From contig NZ_JACHGK010000010.1 in NCBI RefSeq assembly GCF_014207535.1, forward strand, positions 111,138 to 175,137: DNA of 64,000 bases. Direction: 5' to 3'. The number at the start of each line of letters is the position of its first letter. Position 1 is the stretch's first letter. Of the stretch, positions 33,378 to 42,794 are shown piece after piece. Below the pieces are notes generated by a model that saw nothing but the letters and a program-made list of their open reading frames with translations, was not told the origin of the DNA and ran no database searches. The translations under genes and the position numbers were made by a program. The stretch is from Bacillus benzoevorans. Its GTDB lineage: Bacteria; Bacillota; Bacilli; Bacillales; Cytobacillaceae.

Positions 33378-35975
33378 TTGATTATGACTAAAATAAAAAT
33401 AGCTGTTTCAGGTGATGTTTGTACAAATGTATTAACATGGAGGACGTTCAACAAAAACACGAAGGGATATAAATGGGAAAACTCCCCGTATGTTCACAGT
33501 ATTACAAAAGAAGGAGGGGCATTACTTTTATCAAAACTTGTAAGTTTAGCATGTGAAGATACTGTGGTTTCACCGAAGTTAACTGATACAACATGTGAAT
33601 TACCGAAAGAACTACTACAATCATCTTCCGAGCTGGACCTATTTTCCGTAACAGGTGAAGAAAATGATTATCATAAGGTATATAGGGTAAAAAAGTTTCT
33701 CGGATATTCAGGGCCGGTTTCAGGTAAACCTGAATTACTTCCTATTGTAAATGATGATGAAAATGCAGATATGGTGATTATACATGATGAGGGCAATGGA
33801 TTTAATTCAGATGAAGAATTCTGGCCATTGGCTATGAAATCTTCAACGACTGCTCCAGTTATTATATATAAATTGAATAACCCAACTATTCCAAGTAAGC
33901 TATGGAACCAAATAGAGAAATACTATATGGAAAATACTATTGTCGTGATTGATGCGGATGATTTTCGGGCACAAGGGGTTAATATAAGTAAAAGTCTTTC
34001 ATGGGAAAGAACGGCAATTGATTTTGTATGGCAGATCAACAATAATCCAAATATTGCTTTCCTGGCAGATTGTTACCATTTAATCATTCATTTTGGGGTT
34101 GAAGGAGCCATTTATTATCACAAAACAAACACGACTGCTCAATCTCAATTATTCTTCCTTCCTTATGCGTTTGAAGGTGATTCTATTAAGGAAAACCAAG
34201 GGAAAATGTATGGACTTTCATCTTGCTTTGTTGCCGGACTTACTGCGAATCTTGCATCAGGTATAAAAAATAAAGAAGAACTAAGCAGGTCCATTAAAGA
34301 AGGGATACGAAGCGGGATTGTAGCTACACAAAAATATTTTATCAATGGTTTTGGTGAAAATGTAGAGGCCCGTGATTTTCCAAGTGTTTCTATATTCATG
34401 GAAAAGGATAATGATTTTATTTATAAAGAAAATGTACAGGATGTAAATATACGTTCTACGACTCAGGATTGCCAGAGCTGCTGGTATATCATAAAAGACA
34501 AAACTTCTATTAATTTAGCGGAAATCTCTTACAATATCGTCAAGTATGGGGAGCAAAGTGCACTCAAATTTATTCCCATTGCCCAATTTGGAAAATTAAA
34601 GACGGTAGATAGAACGGAAATAGAGGCATACAGAAGTATTAAAAATCTTATCACTGAGTATGTTTCGACTAAAAGTGTAAGCAGACCTCTTTCTATCGCT
34701 GTTTTTGGTACTCCTGGGTCAGGGAAGTCATTCGGTGTGACAGAAGTAGCTTCAAGTATTGCACCTAATCTTATTGTAAAATTAGATTTTAATTTATCTC
34801 AATTTCAGGACTTAACAGATTTAACAAATGCATTGCATAAAGTAAGAGATGTTTCCTTAATGGGCAAAATACCACTTGTATTTTTTGATGAATTTGATTC
34901 ATCTTTCCAGGGGAAACTTGGATGGTTAAAATATTTTCTAGCCCCAATGCAGGATGGGGTATTTAGAGTAGGGGATTCTATACATCCAATAGGGAAAGCT
35001 ATTTTTGTATTTGCCGGTGGGACGAGCAGTACCTATAGGCAGTTTTGTGGTGAAGACATTGAGGATAAGAGCGAATATAAACAGTTTTTAAGTGAATTTA
35101 AAGATGCAAAAGGTCCGGATTTTATCAGTCGTTTAAGAGGATATGTAAATATTTTAGGACCCAATCAGACAGATATTAAGTGGGATCAATTATATATTGT
35201 TCGTAGGGCAATGTTGTTACGTTCTCTTATAGAAAGAAAAACACCATATTTAATAGATGCCAGTGGCGAAGCTCAAATAGATAATGGAGTATTAAGAGCA
35301 TTACTTAAAGTACCAAGGTATAAGCACGAATCAAGGTCAATGGAAGCGATTCTTGAGATGAGCAGATTAACAAATGCAATGAAATGGGAACAAGCACTTT
35401 TACCTTCTAAGGAACAGCTAAGACTTCATGTAGATGAAGAACAATTTTATCGTTACTTAATGTATGATTCTTTTTTCAGCGAGAAAACAGACAGGATTGC
35501 TGCTGCTCTTTATAATAATCGTGCATTACTATGTGATAATAATCGTGAAACTAAACAATTTAACGAAATAAAATGGGAAAATATCAATGAGGAAGTTAAA
35601 ACATATATCTATAATCAAATAAGACATATTCCAGGAGCTCTTAATAAAATCAATTATGAATTAATGTCTGTTGATGAACAACCAGAGAACATAAAATTTA
35701 CAGACAAGGAAGTAGAGATTCTAGCGGAATTTGAACACGATAGGATTTCTCTTGAGAAAAAGGAAGCCGGATGGAAATATGGCGTAAATTATGATGAAGA
35801 TAAAAAGACAGATCCAATGCTTATTTCATGGGCCAATTTAGATAGGTATTATAAGAATCATATTATAGATAGCATTATGGCATGGCCAGAATCACTTGCA
35901 AAATCCAATTTTAAAATAGAACAATTAAGAACTCTGTGTTACTGTGAAACTCAGATGAAGCTGCGCAATAATTAA
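33378..35975 (+). CDS. PfkB-like / AAA+ ATPase / RyR-domain fusion protein
   Basis: An 865-residue three-part protein. Residues 1-340 look like a carbohydrate-kinase (PfkB) fold: IAVSGDVCTNVL at the start, GGALLL at 46, and YGLSSCFVAGLTANLASG at 278. The usual GAGD catalytic Asp is lost (LSSC), so it is probably a sensor rather than a kinase. Residues about 415-690 are an AAA+ ATPase with Walker A GTPGSGKS (444-451), Walker B LVFFDEFDSS (500-509) and candidate arginine finger R585. Residues 775-835 match an RyR domain (EHDRISLEKKEAGWKYG, then DPMLISWANLDRYYKN). The start is TTG with AAGGGG eight bases upstream. Prokaryotic RyR domains have been proposed as nucleotide-ligand sensors in conflict systems. 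The gene stands alone. Function is unknown; a signal-responsive defence or stress ATPase is the leading hypothesis. Confidence 0.8.
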   Translation: MIMTKIKIAVSGDVCTNVLTWRTFNKNTKGYKWENSPYVHSITKEGGALLLSKLVSLACEDTVVSPKLTDTTCELPKELLQSSSELDLFSVTGEENDYHKVYRVKKFLGYSGPVSGKPELLPIVNDDENADMVIIHDEGNGFNSDEEFWPLAMKSSTTAPVIIYKLNNPTIPSKLWNQIEKYYMENTIVVIDADDFRAQGVNISKSLSWERTAIDFVWQINNNPNIAFLADCYHLIIHFGVEGAIYYHKTNTTAQSQLFFLPYAFEGDSIKENQGKMYGLSSCFVAGLTANLASGIKNKEELSRSIKEGIRSGIVATQKYFINGFGENVEARDFPSVSIFMEKDNDFIYKENVQDVNIRSTTQDCQSCWYIIKDKTSINLAEISYNIVKYGEQSALKFIPIAQFGKLKTVDRTEIEAYRSIKNLITEYVSTKSVSRPLSIAVFGTPGSGKSFGVTEVASSIAPNLIVKLDFNLSQFQDLTDLTNALHKVRDVSLMGKIPLVFFDEFDSSFQGKLGWLKYFLAPMQDGVFRVGDSIHPIGKAIFVFAGGTSSTYRQFCGEDIEDKSEYKQFLSEFKDAKGPDFISRLRGYVNILGPNQTDIKWDQLYIVRRAMLLRSLIERKTPYLIDASGEAQIDNGVLRALLKVPRYKHESRSMEAILEMSRLTNAMKWEQALLPSKEQLRLHVDEEQFYRYLMYDSFFSEKTDRIAAALYNNRALLCDNNRETKQFNEIKWENINEEVKTYIYNQIRHIPGALNKINYELMSVDEQPENIKFTDKEVEILAEFEHDRISLEKKEAGWKYGVNYDEDKKTDPMLISWANLDRYYKNHIIDSIMAWPESLAKSNFKIEQLRTLCYCETQMKLRNN

Positions 35976-36007
35976 ATATTACGTAGTACTGGGGGAATAT
36001 AAATGCG

Positions 36008-36125
36008 CTGGCCGCGGTCCAGTTTGATTGACCATATGATTTAGCGGTAAATGTACCGTTACTGCAGGTTCAATACTCTTTTCTGCTTTGGGTATTAGAC
36101 TGGCAGATCATAGTATTCGCCAGTC
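36008..36125 (+). other. Hairpin-rich non-coding stretch after the RyR-AAA gene
   Basis: Several short perfect hairpins stand close together: CTGG/CCAG (36008-36022), CGGTA/TACCG (36045-36058) and GACTGGC/GCCAGTC (36098-36125). A terminator follows at 36185. The stretch is richer in GC than its flanks and codes for nothing recognisable. It could be a structured 3' UTR or a small RNA, or just the remains of a lost gene. Confidence 0.35.
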
Positions 36126-36184
36126 AGGTTAACAGCTGGTCACTTACAAAATGAAAAGATGCAATGGCAACTGTGAATTTTATG

Positions 36185-36227
36185 AGCCTTTCTTCTCAGT
36201 ATTTTAAGTGAGAAATCAGGCTTTTTT
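36185..36227 (+). terminator. Terminator downstream of the RyR-AAA gene
   Basis: AGCCT and TCTCA arms pair with TGAGA and AGGCT around an internal bulge, ending in six T. Confidence 0.7.
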
Positions 36228-36359
36228 GTGCTTCTTCTTTTTTTATTTTAATAAGTCATTAACTGTAAGGATTCCCTTCCTCACCTAAAAGTGTTTATAT
36301 TAAATTTATGGTATTTTCATTAATATTTGGGGTTTTGGAACTAAGGAAGTGTGGGATAC

Positions 36360-37121
36360 ATGAGCAGCATAGATGAACAGTTGGAAAAAGTTATTTCCAG
36401 AGATAGAATTTATACGAGCAAATTAATGGCGCATTTGGCTTGGGATTCGGTGTATAAACATTTATTAGTCATTACGTCATTCCTAGAAAAGAGATACATA
36501 TTATTGAAGGAATATGATGAGATTGATTTTAAATGGATGAACAGGAATTTGTACATATACGAAGTCGTGAAAGACTTTGAAACATACGAGCATCATGAAA
36601 GAATAGCAAACTGTATCTATGAATCAGATTGGCTGGGTGAATATTCTTTTATTTTAAAAACAAATCGCTTTAATAGTGAAGATGCCCGCCGCTTGCTGGA
36701 GAAGAATTATAGTCGGTTCATTTATTTGCAAAATCAATCGATAGAAACGATCGCCTCGATCCCGATCGATTTTTGTATTGGAGTGAACAAAGAAATCAGT
36801 AAAGCGGGTTTCTGCTGGATTAAACAAGACAGTCCTTTTTATTTGGAGGAGGGGATTCTTTGTCCGCGAAAAAATTGTGCAACGGATGGATTCGGCGTGA
36901 TATGGTGCGCAAAAGAAGAAGCAGAGTTCATTATGGAGCAAATTACTTTGATAACACAAAAGTTTAATAGAAATGGAAGTCATTTTAATCTCTATCAAAC
37001 AACTGAAGACTTTCTTGATGATGTATTAAGTGTACTGACGATGATAGGTAACAAGACCATAAAACCAGCCGCAATGAAGGATTGGAGTATAAAAGTATTG
37101 TCAGGGTACAGTGTATCCTAA
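36360..37121 (+). CDS. Hypothetical protein of unknown family
   Basis: A soluble protein of about 253 residues that I do not recognise. It is rich in aromatic residues and has no membrane segment. Cysteines cluster in the C-terminal half (DFCIGVNKE, KAGFCWIKQ, ILCPRKNCATD, VIWCAKEEA), which might bind metal. The ATG at 36360 is better placed behind AAGGAAG than the GTG at 36351. It has its own promoter region after the terminator at 36185, so it need not be linked to the RyR-AAA gene. Confidence 0.7.
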   Translation: MSSIDEQLEKVISRDRIYTSKLMAHLAWDSVYKHLLVITSFLEKRYILLKEYDEIDFKWMNRNLYIYEVVKDFETYEHHERIANCIYESDWLGEYSFILKTNRFNSEDARRLLEKNYSRFIYLQNQSIETIASIPIDFCIGVNKEISKAGFCWIKQDSPFYLEEGILCPRKNCATDGFGVIWCAKEEAEFIMEQITLITQKFNRNGSHFNLYQTTEDFLDDVLSVLTMIGNKTIKPAAMKDWSIKVLSGYSVS

Positions 37122-37532
37122 GAAGAGTTGGAGAAGTCAGAACGATTATGACATATTGGATTCTTTTCTCAATGTGTTTTATACAAATGATATACATTTT
37201 CACCAATCGGGCGCCATTCTTTAAGAATCGTGCCTTTTTTCTTTTCTTGATAAAGGGAGTTAAGTAAAAAGCTGATACTAAAAAACTTTTGCAATTTAAT
37301 GAAAAAAAGCATAAAAGCATCAAAACATAAAAACAGTAAAGCATTAATTCGTTTCATTGCTATAAATTTTTAAAAAGTTTATAATCCCTTAAAAAAGGAC
37401 AGCACAGGTTAAAGTTTTCACTATTTTTGGATACGGTGCAACTAAAAACAGAATATGATGATTAAGCTTTCTTCCATATGCGCTGTTTAATCCATTTTAA
37501 AAAGAATCTAGTTTTACGGGGAGGTTTATTGG
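37122..37532. other. Non-coding gap of about 410 bases
   Basis: AT-rich sequence with no convincing gene on either strand. Near 37205-37235 it carries CAATCGGGCGCCATTC and a CTTTAAGAATCG word, also seen in other intergenic regions of this window and probably part of a decayed repeat. Confidence 0.5.
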
Positions 37533-38927
37533 TTGGAGGAAAATCATCAAAGAGAGAAACTGCAACGAGGTTTAGATAACAGGCATATCCAGTTAATTGC
37601 ACTTGGAGGTGCAATTGGAGTTGGTCTGTTCTACGGCTCAAGTGCAACCATTCAAATGGCTGGTCCATCTATTTTGTTCTCCTATTTAGTCGGAGGCTTA
37701 GTTATTTTTACTATTATGAGGGCACTGGGGGAAATGGCTGTGGATGAACCGGTTTCAGGTTCATTTAGTTCATACGCAAATCGATATTTAGGACCGTTTG
37801 CAGGCTACTTAACCGGCTGGACCTATTGGTTTATGTGGGTTGTCGTTGGAATGGCAGAAATAACGGTGGTTGGTGTTTATGTGAATTACTGGTTTCCGGA
37901 TATTCCTCAATGGCTCACTGCGTTGGTTATACTTGTCTTTATAACCATGATAAATCTTGCTAATGTAAAAGCATATGGAGAGTTTGAATTCTGGTTTGCA
38001 CTGATTAAAGTTTTAGCCATTATCGGAATGATTCTCCTTGGATTAGGAATCATCCTTCTTGGAATCGGGAACGGAGGACAGCCAATCGGTTTTGACAATC
38101 TTTGGACTCATGGAGGATTCATGCCAAATGGAATCAACGGTATGATCATGTCCTTGGTTCTCGTGATGTTTTCATTTGGCGGGGTAGAATTAGTTGGAAT
38201 TACGGCAGGGGAAGCAAAGAATCCTCAACAATCCATTCCGTTAGCCATCAACAATGTCATCTGGAGGATATTAATTTTTTATATTGGTGCATTAGGAGTC
38301 ATGATGAGTTTATATCCTTGGAATGAGATAGGCACGAATGGCAGCCCGTTTGTGTTGATTTTTGATAAAGTGGGAATTCCGGGTGCTGCGCATATCATTA
38401 ACTTCGTTGTCATAACAGCAGCGTTATCTGCTTTTAATAGCGGGTTATTTGCTTCAGGAAGAATGCTATACAATTTATCACTGCAAAATAACGGTCCGAA
38501 ATATTTCGAAAAGCTTAGCAAGAATGGCAGTCCGGGACGCGGAATCCTGTTCTCCTCCTTGTTTTTATTAGTCGCAGTCGTTTTGAATTATACTGTTCCA
38601 GAAAAAGTGTTCCTATATATTTCTTCTGTTGCCACGGTTGCGGTTATTACCAGCTGGACAATTATCCTGATTACACAATTAAAGTTCAGACAATCAAAAA
38701 CAAAAAAGGAAATAGAAAAGTTAGCCTTTAGAATGCCGTTATTTCCAATTTCAACCTATATAGCATTAACATTCTTAGCGTTTGTCGTTGTCTTAATGGG
38801 ATTTATTGAGCACATGCGAATAGCTTTGGTTGTAGCACCTATATGGTTTTTGATTTTATATATAGGATATAAAATCAAAAATAAGAATTCTACAGGCGGT
38901 TCCCTTGAAAAGGAGATTATTGAATAG
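37533..38927 (+). CDS. Amino acid permease (APC superfamily, AAT type)
   Basis: A 464-residue, 12-helix permease. LDNRHIQLIALGGAIGVGLF at the N-terminus is the hallmark of the amino acid transporter (AAT) group (CycA, ProY, AapA, YtnA). SFGGVELVGITAGEAKNP in the middle is also typical. It imports an amino acid by proton symport; which one cannot be told. The start is TTG with GGGGAGG eight bases upstream. It is monocistronic. Confidence 0.92.
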   Translation: MEENHQREKLQRGLDNRHIQLIALGGAIGVGLFYGSSATIQMAGPSILFSYLVGGLVIFTIMRALGEMAVDEPVSGSFSSYANRYLGPFAGYLTGWTYWFMWVVVGMAEITVVGVYVNYWFPDIPQWLTALVILVFITMINLANVKAYGEFEFWFALIKVLAIIGMILLGLGIILLGIGNGGQPIGFDNLWTHGGFMPNGINGMIMSLVLVMFSFGGVELVGITAGEAKNPQQSIPLAINNVIWRILIFYIGALGVMMSLYPWNEIGTNGSPFVLIFDKVGIPGAAHIINFVVITAALSAFNSGLFASGRMLYNLSLQNNGPKYFEKLSKNGSPGRGILFSSLFLLVAVVLNYTVPEKVFLYISSVATVAVITSWTIILITQLKFRQSKTKKEIEKLAFRMPLFPISTYIALTFLAFVVVLMGFIEHMRIALVVAPIWFLILYIGYKIKNKNSTGGSLEKEIIE

Positions 38928-38991
38928 GCCCTTTTCTAGAATTTGAATCTAGATAACACTAGTTTGTGAATAGACACACTTACTGAAAAGA

Positions 38992-39019
38992 AAGAGCCCT
39001 TCCATATGGAGAGGCTCTT
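38992..39019. terminator. Shared hairpin between convergent genes
   Basis: AAGAGCC pairs with GGCTCTT with inner CTTCCATATGGAGAG also able to pair. The T-rich side favours the minus-strand gene, and it may serve both. Confidence 0.6.
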
Positions 39020-39028
39020 ATTAAGATG

Positions 39029-39838
39029 CTATTCCTTCTTCTTATAAAATGCACAAAGAAGATAGGCAATTCCCCCAATAATAGAGACAATACCTCCCGT
39101 AGTGCCCCAGCTGCCCGGCTGATCAGGTACGGTTAAAGCGGCCGCTCCCAAGTAAAGATAAGCGATTCCAATAATAATGGTCAGCGGCTTCCAGCCGGGT
39201 TTACGGGTCGAAGCTAACAAGCTGGCAAAAACGAGAGTAATAGATAGATTTACACTGCCGGTCCATCTGCCGTTTGGGGAGAATTCATCACCGCCTTTAA
39301 GCTGCAGGACAGCGTGATCCCATGTGACAGGGAATAACACGACTAACGCAATGATCGTCATGAAGAGTAATAGGCGATGGAAATTTGCTTCTTTAAACAT
39401 ATTGCTCCATAAGCCTTTGCCGGGATAAAACACAGCCAAAAGGATGAGCGGGATAAAAAAGATCAAGAAGGTTGCCAGTGGAATCTCTCCGAGACTAAAA
39501 AGAAAGTAAACTAATGAAAAAATAACGAAGCCTAAACTATAAAACTGTAATAAAAGCGGTTTGTTCCACGGCCTCCAGAGGAGTGTGATTAAGCTGCCGG
39601 TGAACAATATTCCCACGGTAGCTCCATGCTGCGCTCCAAACCACCGGGAAGTATCTAATGGATAATTTGGGTCTCCTGGATTGCATCCCGGACAGCCAAA
39701 GGTAGCCCATGGCAGCAATCCTTCCGGCAAGGATTCGAGTAAAAACAACCCGCCAAGTGAAAAGATAGCAGCGAAAATCGTAAACACAACCATTTTCCAG
39801 CGTTTCTCAGGCTGACTGATTAACTTAGCCTCTTCCAT
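39029..39838 (-). CDS. Multi-spanning membrane protein of unknown function
   Basis: A 269-residue protein with about seven or eight hydrophobic helices. A loop after the first helix holds WATFGCPGCNPGDPNYPLD, a CxxC pair that could face outward, then RWFGAQHGATVG. I do not recognise the family. It is monocistronic and convergent with the permease gene. The histidine/tryptophan-rich helices would allow cofactor or metal binding, but nothing is demonstrated. Confidence 0.7.
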   Translation of the reverse strand: MEEAKLISQPEKRWKMVVFTIFAAIFSLGGLFLLESLPEGLLPWATFGCPGCNPGDPNYPLDTSRWFGAQHGATVGILFTGSLITLLWRPWNKPLLLQFYSLGFVIFSLVYFLFSLGEIPLATFLIFFIPLILLAVFYPGKGLWSNMFKEANFHRLLLFMTIIALVVLFPVTWDHAVLQLKGGDEFSPNGRWTGSVNLSITLVFASLLASTRKPGWKPLTIIIGIAYLYLGAAALTVPDQPGSWGTTGGIVSIIGGIAYLLCAFYKKKE

Positions 39839-40008
39839 GGAAAGCCCCCTCTTGATGAAAAATAAGAATGCATAAGATTATATGTTGGGACAAACTTGTA
39901 AAAGAACAGATGCGGTATTTCCATTCAAAATAATCAGTAAATAATGGATTGAATTTTCCAACATATTAATATACCATAAAATGTAATTCTTGAAAGAGGT
40001 GAGCATAG

Positions 40009-40725
40009 TTGAGCGCAGCTGAGCAGAGAACAAAGCTGGAGTTAGAAAGAATTATATTTATTGGCAGGACTTATGAGGAGTATTTAAGCATGTTTTCACT
40101 TTCATTCGATGAGTTGAAGGGAAAGAAAATTCTCGATTGTCCGGCAGGGGCATGTTCGTTTACAGCATGGGGGAATCAAGCAGGATTGGACATAACAGCA
40201 TGTGATATTGCCTATGATCATCGGATTGAAGATCTTAAGGATAAAGGAAAGCAGGATATTGGACATACAATGGAAGTGATGGAATCAGCGAAGGGCAATT
40301 ATATTTGGGATTTTTTTAGGGACATAGACGGCTTAAGAAAACACCGTTTAAGTGCCCTGGAGGATTGTACCGCTCATATGAGAAAACATCGCAGCCGCTA
40401 CGTGCCGGTGGTCCTTCCTGTGCTGCCGTTTGAAAATGAAAAATTCGATCTTTTGCTATCTGCCCATTTTTTATTCATGTATGCAGATCGCTTAGATTAC
40501 CAGTATCATATCGAAACATTGCGTGAATTGCTGCGGGTTACAAAGGATGAGATTCGTATTTTTCCTTTAATTGATTTGGAAGGAAAACGCTATGAGCATT
40601 TAGATAAAATAATAGATTATCTCACAGGCTTGGGCTGTATAGTGAAAGAGGAAACCGTTCCGTATGAATTTATGATTAATGGGAATTCGATGCTGAAGAT
40701 TCGAAAAAATAATTATGAAGGTTAA
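40009..40725 (+). CDS. SAM-dependent methyltransferase-like protein
   Basis: A 238-residue protein with a class I methyltransferase layout. Motif I is unusual, KKILDCPAGACSFTAWG near residue 38 in place of the common LDxGxGxG. ITACDIAYDHR gives the acidic residue of motif II, and FDLLLSAHFLFMYAD is the post-II strand. A C-terminal ELLRVTKDEIRIFPL follows the usual fold. Substrate is unknown. The start is TTG with AGAGGTGA upstream. Confidence 0.8.
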   Translation: MSAAEQRTKLELERIIFIGRTYEEYLSMFSLSFDELKGKKILDCPAGACSFTAWGNQAGLDITACDIAYDHRIEDLKDKGKQDIGHTMEVMESAKGNYIWDFFRDIDGLRKHRLSALEDCTAHMRKHRSRYVPVVLPVLPFENEKFDLLLSAHFLFMYADRLDYQYHIETLRELLRVTKDEIRIFPLIDLEGKRYEHLDKIIDYLTGLGCIVKEETVPYEFMINGNSMLKIRKNNYEG

Positions 40726-40737
40726 TTTTGCTTGCAT

Positions 40738-40772
40738 AAAAAAGGCGGAAAGGGGACTATCTGCCTTTTTTA
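40738..40772 (+). terminator. Terminator of the methyltransferase gene
   Basis: AAAAAGGCGGA pairs with TCTGCCTTTTT across a short loop. Confidence 0.85.
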
Positions 40773-40941
40773 TAAATAAACTTTTTTTCTCATCCGAATC
40801 CACTTAATTAAAGCTTATTAATAAATTCAATCGGAAAACTAGACTTTTTCGCTGCAATCGATATACTTATTTCTAAGACAGTTTAGTTGATTACTTTTTG
40901 CGGTATCCTATAGAAAAGTCAGCGGGAAGGAGATGAATTCA

Positions 40942-41670
40942 ATGGAGGCTATTCTTTATGTATGTCATGGCAGCAGAAGCCGTGAAGGCTGTGAACAGGC
41001 TGTTTCTTTTATCAAAAAATGTATGGAAAATAACATGGCGGAAATACAGGAATACGGATTTCTTGAACTGGCATCTCCAACAATAGAGGAAGCCTTCGAA
41101 CTCTGCATTTCTCGTGGAGCATCCCATATTAAGGTGATTCCTCTTCTATTGCTGACAGCGGGGCATGCCAAAAAGGATATACCGGAATTACTCTCAAAAA
41201 TAAATGAAAAATATCCGGATGTTACATTTCAATATGGACGCCCGATCGGTGTAGATACGAAAATGATAGACATTATATCCGAACGTCTATATGAGAAAAA
41301 TAAGCAAATATCAGATAGTGCTTGTATTTTGCTCGTTGGCAGAGGAAGCAGTGATCCTGATGTAAAAAGGGATCTAAGCCAAATTGCTGAAATGCTGCAG
41401 CAAAGGATGGGTTCTGTTACAGTCAAGGATTGTTATTTACATGGAGCTGGACTAAAGTTTACGGCAGCATTAAATGATGCAGCACAATCGGATTTCGATG
41501 AAATATATATCGTTCCTTATCTGCTGTTTACTGGGAGATTAATGGTCTCCATGAAAAAAACAATTGATGTGATGTCCAAAACATCAGCGAAGAAAATGAT
41601 TTTATGCAGCTGTCTTGGCTATCATCCAAACATTGAGCATATTCTGAAAGAACGGGTGTTGGAACTATAG
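40942..41670 (+). CDS. sirB: Sirohydrochlorin ferrochelatase (SirB/CbiX)
   Basis: About 242 residues with the duplicated CbiX/SirB chelatase half-domains. VCHGSRSREGCEQA at the N-terminus holds the catalytic His near residue 8, and PLLLLTAGHAKKDIPE the second metal-binding His. LLVGRGSSDPDVKRD starts the second half. It inserts Fe2+ into sirohydrochlorin to make siroheme for nitrite or sulfite reductase (cobalt is possible in cobalamin pathways). The ATG at 40942 is chosen because AAGGAG is nine bases upstream; ATG 40933 is too close. No siroheme synthase or reductase genes adjoin it. Confidence 0.9.
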   Translation: MEAILYVCHGSRSREGCEQAVSFIKKCMENNMAEIQEYGFLELASPTIEEAFELCISRGASHIKVIPLLLLTAGHAKKDIPELLSKINEKYPDVTFQYGRPIGVDTKMIDIISERLYEKNKQISDSACILLVGRGSSDPDVKRDLSQIAEMLQQRMGSVTVKDCYLHGAGLKFTAALNDAAQSDFDEIYIVPYLLFTGRLMVSMKKTIDVMSKTSAKKMILCSCLGYHPNIEHILKERVLEL

Positions 41671-41774
41671 CGATATAGAAGAAAAGATAAAAATGTTGAA
41701 AACAAAGGTTATAAATATTAGGAAAACCTATCGTTGATATAATCCCGCTTTAAAAAAATAGATATCATATACAG

Positions 41775-41818
41775 TCGTTAAGTAGTCCGTTTTCAGGGAC
41801 TGTTTAACGATTATTTTT
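41775..41818 (+). terminator. Terminator of sirB
   Basis: TCGTTAA and AGTCC arms pair with GGACT and TTAACGA, followed by TTATTTTTA. Confidence 0.78.
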
Positions 41819-41861
41819 ATGGAAAAATAAATTGTTTTACTAGAAAAATAAATATATAATA

Positions 41862-41887
41862 ATTATAGATTATCGGTAATCTATAAT
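41862..41887. promoter_or_regulatory. Long perfect palindrome upstream of the SDR gene
   Basis: ATTATAGATTA and TAATCTATAAT form perfect 11-base arms around TCGG. There is no T-run and it lies about 50 bases before the SDR start, so an operator is more likely than a terminator. The regulator is unknown; the GntR protein encoded downstream is one candidate. Confidence 0.6.
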
Positions 41888-41934
41888 CCACCATCTTTAA
41901 TCTAAATTATTTTATTAAAATGAGGCGATTTAAT

Positions 41935-42705
41935 ATGGGCAGAGTTGACGGAAAAGTAGCAGTTATCACTGGCGGTGCAGCGGGACTTGGAAAAGCAACT
42001 GCCGAACGCCTATTAAAAGAGGGCGCAAAGGTTGTTATTGTTGATTTATTTGAAGAATCACTTGAGAAAGCAAAAAAGGAATTAAGTTCTTTTGGAGAAG
42101 TATTATCTGTACAAGCAGATGTTTCTAAAGAAGAAGATACAGAGAAATATGTGAAAGCAGCCGTTGATACTTTTGGTAGAATTGATATTTTCTTTAATAA
42201 TGCTGGAATTGTAGGTAAGATTTCAAAAGCAGTTGATTTAATGGCAGAAGATTTTGATAAGGTAATAGCTGTAAATGTTCGCGGCGTATATTTAGGTATG
42301 AAACACGTGCTTAAAGTAATGGAAAAACAAGGAAGCGGAAGTGTAATAAATACATCTTCTATTGACGGACTTGGAGGAGGCCCGCTAAGACTGGCTTATT
42401 GTGCTTCTAAGCATGCCGTAGTTGGTATGACGAAGACTGCAGCTCTTGAGGTAGCTGACAAGGGTATCCGTGTGAATTCAATTCATCCAAGCTATGCGAA
42501 GACAGATATGATGAATACGGTTGAAATTGGCGTAAATGCCGAAAATCCAGAAGAGGTACGCAAACAATTAGCGGCAACTATTCCTCTTGGCCGCTATGGT
42601 GAACCAGAAGATATTGCAAATCTAGTATTATTCTTAGGTTCAGATGAAAGCGCTTTTATTACGGGCACACAACAGCGCATTGACGGCGGAATGGGTGCTA
42701 GATAA
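41935..42705 (+). CDS. Short-chain dehydrogenase/reductase
   Basis: A 256-residue classical SDR. The cofactor loop is TGGAAGLGKATAE (near residue 12), NNAG is at about 85, and the active site comprises the serine of NTSSIDG and Y-x3-K in AYCASKHAVVGM. D-LFEESLEKA after the second strand suggests an NAD(H) preference. Substrate is unknown (3-oxoacyl, sugar or steroid-type alcohols). AGGCG lies before the ATG at 41935; an upstream ATG at 41920 is unlikely. It is monocistronic behind a long palindrome. Confidence 0.9.
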   Translation: MGRVDGKVAVITGGAAGLGKATAERLLKEGAKVVIVDLFEESLEKAKKELSSFGEVLSVQADVSKEEDTEKYVKAAVDTFGRIDIFFNNAGIVGKISKAVDLMAEDFDKVIAVNVRGVYLGMKHVLKVMEKQGSGSVINTSSIDGLGGGPLRLAYCASKHAVVGMTKTAALEVADKGIRVNSIHPSYAKTDMMNTVEIGVNAENPEEVRKQLAATIPLGRYGEPEDIANLVLFLGSDESAFITGTQQRIDGGMGAR

Positions 42706-42794
42706 TTCACAATTGCAATAAGAAAATAATAACATTATCGATATATAGTGGGTAAACAAGCCGTAATTTTTAGTAATTTGACCACAACACCTCT

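Noticed and set aside
33378..37121. A multi-gene CBASS or similar defence operon around the RyR-AAA protein.
   Set aside because: No nucleotidyltransferase, nuclease or effector gene is adjacent and a terminator separates the next gene.
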